A DNA stretch of 64,000 bases from JAAFHZ01 sp964247085 (GTDB taxonomy: Bacteria > Cyanobacteriota > Cyanobacteriia > Cyanobacteriales > Chamaesiphonaceae), in assembly GCA_964247085.1 (NCBI GenBank), contig CAXTSX010000006.1, positions 36,750 through 100,749 of the forward strand, written 5' to 3'. Under the pieces are notes generated by a model. It was not told the origin of the DNA, ran no database searches, and was given only the letters and a program-made list of their open reading frames with translations. Positions 17,912-27,461 of the stretch are shown here, piece by piece (position 1 is the stretch's first letter; each line of letters starts with the position of its first letter). Both the position numbers and the translations under genes were made by a program.

Positions 17912-19618
17912 TTATTGATTCCAGTCGGAATTAATCTGCAACCACATTTCCAAACTAACTAACAACCACAACTTTGCCCCATAGCGTCCCCAAACATCAC
18001 CGCGAAAATCTAGCCATTCTTTAACTACAGCTTGATTAATATATGGTGCAATCTTTGCCCGTCGATCGAGCAATAAAGACCGAGCTTGCCGTTGCCAATA
18101 TTTCCGAAAGCCCAGTTGAACTGGTACCATCATGCCACTTTTTGGCCGATCGATAATTGATGCTGGTAATAAATCGGCCACCGCCCGCTTCAACACCGCT
18201 TTTTCTTGTACACCCGATAATTTATACTCCGGGGGAATCGCCATACTCATTTCGACAATGCGGCGATCGAACAAAGGCGATCGACCTTGCAATCCTTCTG
18301 CCCGAGTCAAATTATTTACCTTAGTTAAAATCTGATCTGCACCCTTAAACTTAATATTCAGCGCCATCAATCGATTTAGGTAGCTCATTTCCGCATTCAA
18401 ATCGGCTTCAAATATCCATGATTCTTGCACCTTTCGCCAAATTTCGGACTTTAGTAACTGTGGCAAATCCGCCGCACATTTTTGAAAAGACATCAAATAT
18501 GCCTGTAATGGATCATGGTTAACCACCGATTCATACAAACTATTAATCAACATCGGCTGATTTTTGGGACCCCCAAAACAAGGATCGCCACCCTCGCCAT
18601 TGAGCGTTACCCGCACGTTATGGCTAGCCAGCTGACCGACTAACAAATTAGGCACTGTCAATGGATCGCCGATCGGATCATCCAGATAAGCCATTGTTTG
18701 GGGTAATTGTTCCCACATTTGCCGGAAAGTGATTTCTAGAATATGGTGTTGTGTCCCACAATGAGCTGCTACCAGCCCAGAAAATTCCAATTCATTGGCT
18801 GATTCGGTGCCAAAGTGAATCGAATAAGTATGCACTGGAGCATCATGTAACTGGCTGGCCAAGGCTGTAATACAGCTGGAATCTAGACCACCAGACAAAA
18901 ATACTCCCACCGCTTCGTCGTTAGCAGGCAAATATTCAAGCATCACTTGTTCTAATAATGATCGCAATTCATTACTATGCCACTCCAAAGATGCTGGTTT
19001 AGTTACTTGTTCTTGTAGGTGCCAGTAAGCATGAATGTCTCCGGCGGGTAGTTGTAGAATATGACCTGGGCGTAATTCCCGCACATTTTGCCATAAAGTT
19101 TGATCGCCTGGGACAAAAGAACAGGTTAAATAATCACGGAGTGCCACTAAATCTAGTTCATTCGATCGATAGGAATTTAAAGCACTCAACTGCGGAGCAA
19201 TCCATTGGGTCGTGCTGTTGGTGGTGTAATAGATTGTCCTAGTTCCCACGGCATCACGAACTAGGAGCAGCTGTTGTGAATCTTTTTCCCATATAGCTAA
19301 ACACCACATTCCTTGCAGTAGATCGAGGGCTGTAGCCCCCCACTTTTCCCATAGCCACGCGACCAACTCCAGATCACTAATTCCCTCCGGATGTTCTAAC
19401 TTTTCTAATAATATTTTTCGATTACTTAACCACAGGTCACCGACGACTACAAATTGATCATTGGGACTAATTATCCAATTATTGGCAATGACGATCGACA
19501 ACTTGCCATCACGCCAAATAGCTTCCTGCTCTATATTATCGCCCCAGGCCAATAACCATGATGGTGACAGTGGCTGGACTCGATAGTTAGGTTGTGGTCT
19601 AAAGTTAAAGAAATTCAC
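17912..19618 (-). CDS. second asparagine-synthetase-like protein lacking the glutaminase nucleophile
   Basis: 568 residues, starting with GTG at 19618 (no in-frame ATG nearby). The N-terminal glutaminase-like fold (QGMWCLAIWEKDSQQLLLVRDAVGTRTIYY) is recognisable, but the protein starts MNFFNF, so the Cys at position 2 is absent. The synthetase half has SGGLDSS (about 240-246), LNGEGGDPCFGG and a basic C-terminal region. It shares 'NGEGGD..FGG..N.P' with the protein at 11416-13089, so the two are paralogues flanking the intervening genes on opposite strands. The substrate is unknown. ATP-dependent amide formation without glutamine hydrolysis, or use of free ammonia or an amine, is inferred. 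Confidence 0.85.
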   Translation of the reverse strand: MNFFNFRPQPNYRVQPLSPSWLLAWGDNIEQEAIWRDGKLSIVIANNWIISPNDQFVVVGDLWLSNRKILLEKLEHPEGISDLELVAWLWEKWGATALDLLQGMWCLAIWEKDSQQLLLVRDAVGTRTIYYTTNSTTQWIAPQLSALNSYRSNELDLVALRDYLTCSFVPGDQTLWQNVRELRPGHILQLPAGDIHAYWHLQEQVTKPASLEWHSNELRSLLEQVMLEYLPANDEAVGVFLSGGLDSSCITALASQLHDAPVHTYSIHFGTESANELEFSGLVAAHCGTQHHILEITFRQMWEQLPQTMAYLDDPIGDPLTVPNLLVGQLASHNVRVTLNGEGGDPCFGGPKNQPMLINSLYESVVNHDPLQAYLMSFQKCAADLPQLLKSEIWRKVQESWIFEADLNAEMSYLNRLMALNIKFKGADQILTKVNNLTRAEGLQGRSPLFDRRIVEMSMAIPPEYKLSGVQEKAVLKRAVADLLPASIIDRPKSGMMVPVQLGFRKYWQRQARSLLLDRRAKIAPYINQAVVKEWLDFRGDVWGRYGAKLWLLVSLEMWLQINSDWNQ

Positions 19619-19700
19619 TAGTCATAACACTCATGGGCATAATTCGTTATACCAAGGAGTGCTACATCGGTAAAGTATCAGTGTAATTTAGTATGCAAAA

Positions 19701-19733
19701 CAAAGGGGCGAAGCCCATGGCTTCGCCCCTTTG
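19701..19733 (-). terminator. GC-rich intrinsic terminator for the exported protein gene
   Basis: A perfect 14-bp stem (19701-19714 with 19720-19733, core GGGGCGAAGC/GCTTCGCCCC) and a 5-base loop. Read on the minus strand it is followed by TTTT. It lies 25 bases past the stop of the gene at 19758-20375 and insulates the AsnB-like gene downstream. Confidence 0.85.
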
Positions 19734-19757
19734 TAAAATTGAATAGCGAGCTACTAA

Positions 19758-20375
19758 TTAGCGAGCTGCTTCTACCAACTTGCCTAACACAACCTGTGCT
19801 GCTTTTTGGCCAGCGGGGAAGCTTTGCACAATGCTATTAAGCTGAGAACCAGGCTTACCAACGGCTTGACTGCTATCAGTTAAAGATCTGAGGTAGTTGT
19901 TATAAGAGCTAACTGCACCGGAAAGCACTGCTGAGTTGATGGTACCATCAACAGCTCTCAGACCTTGCATCGACATAGCCAATTGCTTGGCGGAATCACC
20001 ACCACCCAAAGCAGTAACGAAGCCGCCTACTGCTGGTGAATCGGAGCCAGCGGGGGAACTAATTACATCAAAAGCAACCTGGGCAGCAGCCGGGTCAACA
20101 TTGACGGTGTTACCACCAACAGGTTGACTACCACTGATGCTAGAAGCTGTAAGTGTGGCACCTACACCATTAACCTTTGCTTGAATTTCTGGAGTGAAGC
20201 TAGCACTACCACTTTTGCTACCACTACCACCACCCGAAACGCCGCGTACCGAGTCGCTACCAACAGGCGCATTACCAAAACCGTCGAACACGCTAGGTAG
20301 AGGTGCTGCAATAGCAGAAAGTGGCAACAGCACAGCTGCTAAGGTCGCTAATGCCAAAACATTTTTAATTTTCAT
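19758..20375 (-). CDS. exported protein of unknown function
   Basis: 205 residues with a typical signal peptide (MKIKNVLALATLAAVLLPLS, cleaved near AIA-AP). The mature part is low-complexity, rich in Gly, Ser, Ala and Val (VSGGGSGSKSGSASF), followed by a helical C-terminal half (QLAMSMQGLRAVDGTINSAV through QKAAQVVLGKLVEAAR). No known domain is recognised. It sits 79 bases downstream of the SLH porin gene on the same strand and ends in its own terminator, so it may share the porin promoter. Likely periplasmic. Confidence 0.6.
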   Translation of the reverse strand: MKIKNVLALATLAAVLLPLSAIAAPLPSVFDGFGNAPVGSDSVRGVSGGGSGSKSGSASFTPEIQAKVNGVGATLTASSISGSQPVGGNTVNVDPAAAQVAFDVISSPAGSDSPAVGGFVTALGGGDSAKQLAMSMQGLRAVDGTINSAVLSGAVSSYNNYLRSLTDSSQAVGKPGSQLNSIVQSFPAGQKAAQVVLGKLVEAAR

Positions 20376-20454
20376 AACAAACCACAGAGTTGAACAAGAA
20401 CAAAAAATCGATAAATCAAGAACCCGATTGAGACAACAGGGTTCCTTATTTTTC

Positions 20455-22053
20455 TTAGAACTTGAAGCCTAAACCAGCACTAACACCGAAACGGGATTCT
20501 TCACCAGCAACTTTGTCACCAAAAGCGTCTAGGATGGCGGGAGTGACTTGGAATCCAACGCCATCACTTAATTGCAAGCTGATGGGTAAGCCGACGCTAA
20601 AATTGCGACCGTTATAGTCGGTAACTAGGGCAATATTTTCGGAGACCCGGAAGCCTAAACTACCGAAAATACTAGTGCTACTATTCTCGCTGCTACCTAG
20701 AGTAATGTCGGAAATTTGACGGAAACGACCATTACCAACACCAACTGAGGCGGTAAAGTTATTAGTATCACCAACTGGTAAAACACCAGTTAGGACTCCG
20801 TAAAAAGTTTCTCTAGTAGGATCTGAGTCGGTTTTGATGGCATTTTCCCAACCAGCCGCAACAGCGAAGTTATCACCAAATTGTTTGTGTAGTTTGAAGT
20901 TAACACCAGCGCGATCAAATAGTCCAAGACTGACCGGACCAACACCGCCATAGCTGTTAGTACTGACAGATGTTTCTAAACCGATCGCATTAACACTGTC
21001 ACCAAGACCAAAACCTGCACCTAAACCAAAAGCACTAGTGTTAGGGCTGGCTCCAGGAACAAGAGCATCTTGATAGCCCGTACCGATAAAGAAATCGCCG
21101 CCGTTAGCACCAAAACCAGTAGGTGTGGTTAAGCCACCAACTGGGGCATTAGCAGATTTCTTAGCAGTAGTTTCAATGCCGGGTAAGTTACCAACACCAG
21201 CACGATTCTGAATATCTTGTTCAGTAATGGCTACATTGCTACCACCACCACATTGAACGATGTATTTTTGAGCTGGGTTATTGCTATCCAGGGCAGTTAG
21301 CTTACCAGAAGCGACCAAAGCTTGGTGGATAAAGGCAGCGACATCGGCACGAGTTGCAACACCATTAGGATTAAAAGTTTTACCATCTGGGTAAGAAACG
21401 CTCACAGCCACACATTTCTGAGTAGCAGCTACCAGGGCTTCGCGACCAAAGCTCGGTACTTGTGCTGAATCGGAGAACAATTCATCGACCTTAGGACCAT
21501 TAGCATCAGCTTGTAACTTGTTGCCATTACTAATAGATACTAACGATTCGATCCGGACAATGTTTTGAGTGGGACCGAATCTGTTGTTTGGATAACCAGA
21601 CAAGAAACCAGCGCGATAAGCCTTATCGATCGCGGCAGCACCCCAGAATTTTTTCGGTACATCTGGGAAAGAGCGAGACTCTCTAGTAGGTTCTAAATCA
21701 AAAGCCTTGGTCAACAAAGCAGCAAATTCAGCTCTGTTGACAGGCTGGTCTGGACGAAAAGAGCCATCAGGATAACCAGCAATGATGCCTTTTTCTACTA
21801 ATACCTTAATGAAAGGCTCTGCCCAGTTTCCCGCAACATCGCTGGCCTGTGCAATCTTATTTTCGGTAGTAGTGGCAGCTGGTAGATTTTTTTCGACAGT
21901 ATTGGCAGCTGCTTTTTGTGAAACTACTGGAGCTGCTTTTACTTCGGGTAGGTTAGCAGCAAAGGCTGCATTACCAGAGATGATCGAGGCACTTAAGAAA
22001 GTCCCCAACAAAATAATATTTTTGCAGTTGATCTGGCGTTTTTTCTGATTCAT
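20455..22053 (-). CDS. SLH-domain outer-membrane porin-like protein
   Basis: 532 residues: a signal peptide (to about residue 33, AAFA-AN), a spacer, then S-layer-homology repeats from about 70 to 260. The first is complete (GNWAEPFIKVLVEKGIIAGYPDGSFRPD then NRAEFAALLTKAF); two further, less regular units follow. SLH units bind the peptidoglycan-linked polymer and hold the outer membrane to the wall. From about 310 the sequence is amphipathic beta-barrel ending AGLGFKF. The barrel is not the OprB type seen in the first gene of the window. Length and order fit cyanobacterial SLH outer-membrane proteins; which solute passes is unknown. It begins with ATG and has a long AT-rich leader. Confidence 0.85.
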   Translation of the reverse strand: MNQKKRQINCKNIILLGTFLSASIISGNAAFAANLPEVKAAPVVSQKAAANTVEKNLPAATTTENKIAQASDVAGNWAEPFIKVLVEKGIIAGYPDGSFRPDQPVNRAEFAALLTKAFDLEPTRESRSFPDVPKKFWGAAAIDKAYRAGFLSGYPNNRFGPTQNIVRIESLVSISNGNKLQADANGPKVDELFSDSAQVPSFGREALVAATQKCVAVSVSYPDGKTFNPNGVATRADVAAFIHQALVASGKLTALDSNNPAQKYIVQCGGGSNVAITEQDIQNRAGVGNLPGIETTAKKSANAPVGGLTTPTGFGANGGDFFIGTGYQDALVPGASPNTSAFGLGAGFGLGDSVNAIGLETSVSTNSYGGVGPVSLGLFDRAGVNFKLHKQFGDNFAVAAGWENAIKTDSDPTRETFYGVLTGVLPVGDTNNFTASVGVGNGRFRQISDITLGSSENSSTSIFGSLGFRVSENIALVTDYNGRNFSVGLPISLQLSDGVGFQVTPAILDAFGDKVAGEESRFGVSAGLGFKF

Positions 22054-22351
22054 AGCTTAAAAACCTCACTCCCCACTAATAAATTAATGGTTTAGTTTTA
22101 ACCCGTAAAGGACATTATTAGTATTGTACGACCATTTTGTTCTAGATTGTGTTCCCACTTTTTGGTGTGATTTCAATCTCGACTAGCGGTGACATACTGA
22201 ATAATCCTCATGATACCCAAGGATCTGGCCATGTTAACTCTCAGTGTGAATATCGACTATGTTGATCGGCATGACCCGTTGACAACATAAAAATAAGGCA
22301 GTTGAGAATTCCCAACCGCCCTCAACTATTAAATTTTAATTCCTGCTTTAA

Positions 22352-23623
22352 TTAATATTCCAGCACCGCCGCATCTACTTCCCGGCTCCAAGCTTGAATA
22401 CCGCCTTTAACATTAGTCCCAACCAAGCCCACCTCCTTCAAAAGACCCAGCGCCTTAGCTGATCGACCGCCCATTTTGCAGTGAGCAATCAACTTTTTAT
22501 CGCCAACAGCAGCCTTTACTCGATCGATCCCATCGCCTTGTTCAATATCGGGAAGCGGAATTAATACCGCACCCGGAATCTTGGCAATATCGTACTCATT
22601 AGGATTCCGCACATCGATTAGCACATAATCCTGGGCACCGCTGTCCATGAGCTTTTTCAGATCAGTTACAGTCATTTCATCCAAAGCACTCATCTCCGCT
22701 GCTTCAGCAGCTTTAGCTTGAGGAATCCCACAGAATTCTTGGTAATCAATCAACTTTTCAATCACTGGCCGTTCGGGATCAGGGCGCAATTTCAGTTCCC
22801 GAAAACTCATATCCAAAGCGTTATAAAGCATCAACCGGCCACTCAGCGATCGACCTTGGCCGAGAATAATTTTGACCGTTTCCGTAGCCTGAATCACCCC
22901 AATAATGCCGCACAAAATTCCTAAAACACCACCTTCAGCACAGGAGGGGACCATCCCTGGTGGTGGTGGATCTGGGTATAGATCCCGATAGTTGGGAGCA
23001 GGCATCTCATCATCGTACAGCCAGTCCTCGCCATTTTTCCGCAACTTGGCACGCTCCTCGGTATTGGCATTGTTCCAAGCTGCCGTGCGCTGCCAGCCAC
23101 CTTTATAGTTAAAGACCGTGGCTTGACCTTCAAAGCGTAAGATCGAGCCATAGACATTGGGCTTGCCCAATAAGACACAGGCATCATTGACCAAATAACG
23201 GGTGGGAAAATTATCAGTACCATCGACAATTACATCGTAGGGACGCAGGATATCCAAGGCATTTTCGGCACTGAGGGCGGTTTCATACAAATCGACCTGA
23301 CAGTAGGGATTGATCTCCAAAATCCGGCTCTTGGCCGATTCGATTTTGGGCTTACCCACCCAAGAAGTGCCATGAATAATTTGGCGTTGGAGGTTGGAGT
23401 GATCGACGATATCAAAATCGACGATGCCAATGCGGCCAATACCCGCCGCTGCTAAATACAAGAGTAGGGGCGAACCCAAACCACCAGTGCCAACACACAG
23501 CACACTAGCGGCTTTGAGCCGTTTTTGGCCATCCAATCCGACTTCGGGCAAAATCAAATGGCGAGAGTAGCGAGCATATTCTTCAGGTAATAACTGAACT
23601 TGATCCAAATCGGGATTAAGCAT
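22352..23623 (-). CDS. moeB: MoeB-type adenylyltransferase with C-terminal rhodanese domain
   Basis: 423 residues. The E1-like adenylation domain (about 1-270) has the nucleotide loop GTGGLGSP, DFDIVDHSNLQRQ and SCAEGGVLG. A rhodanese domain (about 310-420) carries the active Cys in HCKMGGRS. Such fusions adenylate the C-terminal glycine of MoaD or ThiS-like proteins and pass sulfur to it, in molybdopterin or thiamine synthesis; the same layout occurs in eukaryotic MOCS3. The fusion is common in cyanobacteria. No other molybdopterin gene is adjacent. Monocistronic by spacing. Confidence 0.92.
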   Translation of the reverse strand: MLNPDLDQVQLLPEEYARYSRHLILPEVGLDGQKRLKAASVLCVGTGGLGSPLLLYLAAAGIGRIGIVDFDIVDHSNLQRQIIHGTSWVGKPKIESAKSRILEINPYCQVDLYETALSAENALDILRPYDVIVDGTDNFPTRYLVNDACVLLGKPNVYGSILRFEGQATVFNYKGGWQRTAAWNNANTEERAKLRKNGEDWLYDDEMPAPNYRDLYPDPPPPGMVPSCAEGGVLGILCGIIGVIQATETVKIILGQGRSLSGRLMLYNALDMSFRELKLRPDPERPVIEKLIDYQEFCGIPQAKAAEAAEMSALDEMTVTDLKKLMDSGAQDYVLIDVRNPNEYDIAKIPGAVLIPLPDIEQGDGIDRVKAAVGDKKLIAHCKMGGRSAKALGLLKEVGLVGTNVKGGIQAWSREVDAAVLEY

Positions 23624-23814
23624 ATCGATAGAGACAAGGCTAAAATGTACAGATTTGTGCAGCGTTAATCCAAGAGGTGGGGTATCTAGAAACTAGCACT
23701 CTGCAAACCGCTGAGCAGACGATCGCTTTAATAAAAAAACCATGTCATACTCGTCACCCTTACATGGTACCTTGATTTTTGAACATGGAATTTGCATATT
23801 ATTGTACTAAACCT

Positions 23815-25767
23815 ATGACAACTGCTCCTTATGGTTCTTGGAAGTCGCCGATCACTAGTGACTTAGTTACGGCTGGGAGTCTACGGCTGGACAGCATTGT
23901 GGTTGATGGTACTGATGTCTACTGGCTAGAGTCGAGGGCAGCAGAGCAGGGTCGATCGGTGATCATGCGGTGCGATCAGGAGGGGGGGATTGTGCAGCTG
24001 ACACCAACAAATTTTAGTGTTCGTAACCGTGTTCATGAATATGGCGGGGCGGCCTACACAGTGCAGGATGGACAGATCTTTTTCTGTAATGATACCGATC
24101 AATGTATTTATCAGCACTTTCCTGGTCAAGCGGTGCGGTTGGCTTCGCCGGTGGTCAGTAATCCCCAGCAGAAGCAGGCTAAGTTGCGTAGATATGCAGA
24201 TTTAGTGATTGATACCAAGCGGCAGCGGTTGATTTGTGTGCATGAAGATCACCGATCGATCGGGATGGAAGCCTTCAATGCGATCGTCAGCATTAACCTT
24301 CATGATGCCCAAGATTTAGTCATCTTAGCTTCTGGCAGCGACTTCTACGCTCATCCTCGGCTCAGCCCCAACGGGGAGCAACTATCTTGGATCAGCTGGA
24401 ACCATCCGCACATGCCTTGGGATGGTAATGCCTTGACGGTGGCAACTTTCCAAGCAGATGGCTCTTTAGCACCAGCCCAATTGGTGGCAGGTGGAGATCA
24501 GGAAGCAATCTTTCAACCCCAGTGGTCGCCAGGCGGTGTTTTACACTTTGTATCCGATCACACTGGTTGGGGAAATATCTATCGCTATCAGCAGGGCAAA
24601 GTAGAGCCGTTATTGACCACTCGTGCTGAATTTGGATTGCCCCAGTGGGTATTTGGCCAATCCACTTATGGTTTTGCTAGTGATCAACAAATTATTTGTA
24701 CTTATACCCAGGGTGGCATTTGGCATTTGGCCAGTCTAGATCCGGACAATGCCGAAATCACCCCGATCGATCAGGCTTATACCGAAATCAGTCAATTACA
24801 AGTCACCGCTGCCCGAGCCTTTTTTATTGGTGGTTCCCCAACGGCAGCGGCAGCGATTGTAGAGCTAAACCTCCAGCACCTGAGTCTCAAGGTCTTACAA
24901 TCAGCTCCCTCCGGATCGATCGATCCCCACTATTTTTCTCATCCGCAGGTATTAGCATTTCCTACTACCAACCAGCAAATTGCCTATGCTTTTTACTACC
25001 CCCCCACCAATCCCGATTATCAAGCCCCAGCAACTGAACAACCACCAATATTGGTAAAAAGTCATGGTGGTCCCACCGGCACCACCTCCAGCCAACTTAG
25101 CCTGCGGGTGCAATATTGGACTAGTCGGGGATTTGGTTATCTAGATGTCAACTATCGGGGCAGTACTGGTTTTGGTCGAGAATATATGCGTCAGCTGGAT
25201 GGCCAATGGGGAATTTTGGATGTCCAAGACTGTATCGATGGTGCCCATTACTTAGTCCAACAAGGCCGAGCTGATGTCGATCGGTTAGCCATTTCGGGCG
25301 GCAGTGCTGGTGGCTATACAACTCTGTGTGCCTTAACCTTCCATGATATTTTCAAAGCCGGAGCCAGTCATTATGGGGTCAGTGACCTCACCGCTTTGGC
25401 CAAAGATACCCATAAGTTTGAATCTCGTTATCTCGATCGACTGGTAGCTCCCTATCCCCGGGGAGTCCAGATCTACCAGGACAGGTCACCCATTAATTTC
25501 CCCGACAAACTCCGTTGTCCCACGATCTTTTTCCAAGGTTTGGAAGATACAGTAGTGCCACCCAATCAAGCTACCAAGATGGTAGATGCGCTCAAAAAAC
25601 AGGGGGTTGCCGTGGCCTATGTATCTTTTGCTGGTGAACAGCATGGTTTTCGGCAGGCGGCCAATATCAAAACAGCTTTAGAGGGTGAATTTTACTTTTA
25701 TTCCCGGGTTTTTGGCTTTCAGCCAGCCGATTCACTCCAGTCCATCGAAATTAGTAATTTCCCCTAA
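23815..25767 (+). CDS. S9-family (prolyl-oligopeptidase type) serine peptidase
   Basis: About 650 residues from ATG 23815 (MTTAPYGSWKSPIT); a TTG at 23779 would prepend 12 residues of unlikely sequence. The N-terminal two-thirds form a beta-propeller-like region (RLSPNGEQLSWISWNHPHMPWDG). The C-terminal alpha/beta hydrolase carries the catalytic Ser in GGSAGGYT (near 495), Asp in GLEDTVVPP (near 578) and His in EQHGF (near 609). Family members cleave short peptides as dipeptidyl or acylaminoacyl peptidases. No signal peptide, so cytosolic. It is followed by rhomboid on the same strand after 59 bases. Confidence 0.92.
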   Translation: MTTAPYGSWKSPITSDLVTAGSLRLDSIVVDGTDVYWLESRAAEQGRSVIMRCDQEGGIVQLTPTNFSVRNRVHEYGGAAYTVQDGQIFFCNDTDQCIYQHFPGQAVRLASPVVSNPQQKQAKLRRYADLVIDTKRQRLICVHEDHRSIGMEAFNAIVSINLHDAQDLVILASGSDFYAHPRLSPNGEQLSWISWNHPHMPWDGNALTVATFQADGSLAPAQLVAGGDQEAIFQPQWSPGGVLHFVSDHTGWGNIYRYQQGKVEPLLTTRAEFGLPQWVFGQSTYGFASDQQIICTYTQGGIWHLASLDPDNAEITPIDQAYTEISQLQVTAARAFFIGGSPTAAAAIVELNLQHLSLKVLQSAPSGSIDPHYFSHPQVLAFPTTNQQIAYAFYYPPTNPDYQAPATEQPPILVKSHGGPTGTTSSQLSLRVQYWTSRGFGYLDVNYRGSTGFGREYMRQLDGQWGILDVQDCIDGAHYLVQQGRADVDRLAISGGSAGGYTTLCALTFHDIFKAGASHYGVSDLTALAKDTHKFESRYLDRLVAPYPRGVQIYQDRSPINFPDKLRCPTIFFQGLEDTVVPPNQATKMVDALKKQGVAVAYVSFAGEQHGFRQAANIKTALEGEFYFYSRVFGFQPADSLQSIEISNFP

Positions 25768-25826
25768 AGTTTCCGAATAAATTTCGTAGAATATAAATCT
25801 AGTCCCTCAATTCTCGGGAGTTTTCG

Positions 25827-26387
25827 ATGAAGGAAATTACTCAAACCCTTAAAAGCCAAGCCTTGATTTTGGGGGCAATGGTTGCGACCATGTGGGTGGT
25901 AATGATTGCCGATACCTTTATTTTCCATCATCAGCTCAAGACCTTCGGGATATTTCCGCACAGCTTGGTAGGCTTGAGGGGGATTATCTTTGCACCCTTA
26001 CTCCATGCCAACTTTAACCACCTGATATCAAATACCGTGCCCTTCGTGACCCTGGGCTGGTTGATTATGCTGTGGGAAACCAGTGATCTGCTGGTCGTAA
26101 CGATCATCAGTATGTTGGTCGGTGGTCTAGGTACCTGGCTATTTGGTGGTGCGAATACAGTTCATGTCGGAGCTAGTGGCGTTATCTTTGGCTACTTAGG
26201 ATACTTACTGTTTCGGGGCTACTTCGAGCGTAAAGTTTCTTCAATTATTATGTCGCTATTTGTATTTGGAGCCTACGGTTCCATCGTCTTTGGGATCTTG
26301 CCTGGTATGCCAGGAATTTCTTGGCAAGGACACCTGTTTGGATTTATTGGTGGAGCGATCGCCGCTAACTTAGCCGCTAAGAAGTAG
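25827..26387 (+). CDS. rhomboid-family intramembrane serine protease
   Basis: 186 residues and about six membrane helices. The catalytic Ser lies in GASGVIFG (near 116) and the His in GHLFGFIGGA (near 168), with the HANFNHLISN segment conserved in rhomboids. It cleaves membrane proteins within the bilayer. A GGAG ribosome-binding site precedes the ATG. Short form without a soluble extension. A weak hairpin (26434-26458) follows and may end the transcript. Confidence 0.92.
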   Translation: MKEITQTLKSQALILGAMVATMWVVMIADTFIFHHQLKTFGIFPHSLVGLRGIIFAPLLHANFNHLISNTVPFVTLGWLIMLWETSDLLVVTIISMLVGGLGTWLFGGANTVHVGASGVIFGYLGYLLFRGYFERKVSSIIMSLFVFGAYGSIVFGILPGMPGISWQGHLFGFIGGAIAANLAAKK

Positions 26388-26530
26388 TTACTGACACACA
26401 ATGTTGATGTTTGGCTGAACAAAATCAGACAAAAGTCGGATTTAATTTTCGTCCGACTCCGTCAGAATGACTGTAGTTTACTGCGACTGATACCTAGCAG
26501 TCATTGTCTCCAAACATCCGGTCAACAGCC

Positions 26531-26884
26531 ATGTCCATGAATTATTTCGAATCAGAAGAAGAAGATTATTTAAGTCAGTTAGAACAAGAAGAAATTTATC
26601 ATGAGGAAACTTTTGGTGGGAGATTAAAGCTTTTTTATGATCAATTTAGTACCAGCACTAAAGCACTCCTGAGTGACTCTTTGTTTAGAGAAGTAGCGAA
26701 GAATGAAGCAGTTGTTCGGCTAGAAATTTTGTGTCCTAATGAAATTGTTTATAAAAGATTGGCTCAGAAAAACCAGAAAATCTCTAACGAAATCCGCTGG
26801 ATTTGGCCAGATACGATGAGGCAATTTTCCTTCCTGGTAGCAGAATCCTCTTCAGCAGTCAGTACCTTTTCATTGAGAAGCTAG
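26531..26884 (+). CDS. conserved-looking small acidic protein, function unknown
   Basis: About 117 residues from the ATG at 26531 (MSMNYFESEEEDYLSQLEQEE); a TTG at 26504 would add nine residues. The acidic N-terminal 30 residues precede a compact alpha/beta part (FREVAKNEAVVRLEILCPNE, then RLAQKNQKISNEIRWIWPD). The latter vaguely recalls the small tail domains of cyanobacterial polymerase III tau or DnaA-N, but not enough to assign it. Ends 47 bases before convergent Ycf54. Confidence 0.5.
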   Translation: MSMNYFESEEEDYLSQLEQEEIYHEETFGGRLKLFYDQFSTSTKALLSDSLFREVAKNEAVVRLEILCPNEIVYKRLAQKNQKISNEIRWIWPDTMRQFSFLVAESSSAVSTFSLRS

Positions 26885-26931
26885 GACGATTATGATTTAT
26901 GTCTCACAATCTCCCTGGCCTCAACTACAAC

Positions 26932-27258
26932 TTAGACAGTAACCAAAGACGACAAGGGGTCGGGAATTGTTGCGATCGGAGCTTTGAATTCACCGACCAA
27001 AACATACTCTAAACGCAGTTTCAGCCAAGTGATGAACTGGGCATTGGTGGAAATGACTGCAACGCTGGGTTGGGGACATTTGGCTTTATGGGCAGCCAAC
27101 TCCGGAGATTCTAAAAAAGCAGGTTGTTTGACTAGCCAAAAATCTATTTCTTTCTCTTGTTCATGATAGTTGCGAGTACGTTCTTTAAGTACTTCGGCGA
27201 GGGGTTCTTCTTCCAGTAAAAAGCTTTGACTGGCTAAGATATAGTGATAAGTCTGCAT
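26932..27258 (-). CDS. ycf54: Ycf54, auxiliary subunit of the Mg-protoporphyrin monomethyl ester cyclase
   Basis: 108 residues, the full usual length. The family signature is unmistakable: LASQSFLLEEEPLAEVLKER, RNYHEQEKEIDFWLVKQPAF, then ISTNAQFITWLKLRLEYVLV. Ycf54 binds and stabilises the aerobic cyclase (AcsF/ChlA) that makes ring E of chlorophyll, at the membrane. It is divergently placed from ycf46 with a 203-base shared upstream region that should hold both promoters. Confidence 0.95.
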   Translation of the reverse strand: MQTYHYILASQSFLLEEEPLAEVLKERTRNYHEQEKEIDFWLVKQPAFLESPELAAHKAKCPQPSVAVISTNAQFITWLKLRLEYVLVGEFKAPIATIPDPLSSLVTV

Positions 27259-27461
27259 TGCGTGTCGAGGTATTTAGTCTGAAGGGATTAATTCTATTCC
27301 TAAGAATAATGTAACAGGCATCGGAGTTGGGAACAATTACTGTTTGTGAAGCGCGACTAATCATCGAGTGGCTAATAGATCATTGATATCCCCGTCGGTC
27401 ACCGTTAAACTAAGATCCATGGAGAAAATCATCCGAAAACTGCGTCCAGCGCCAACCCAAC

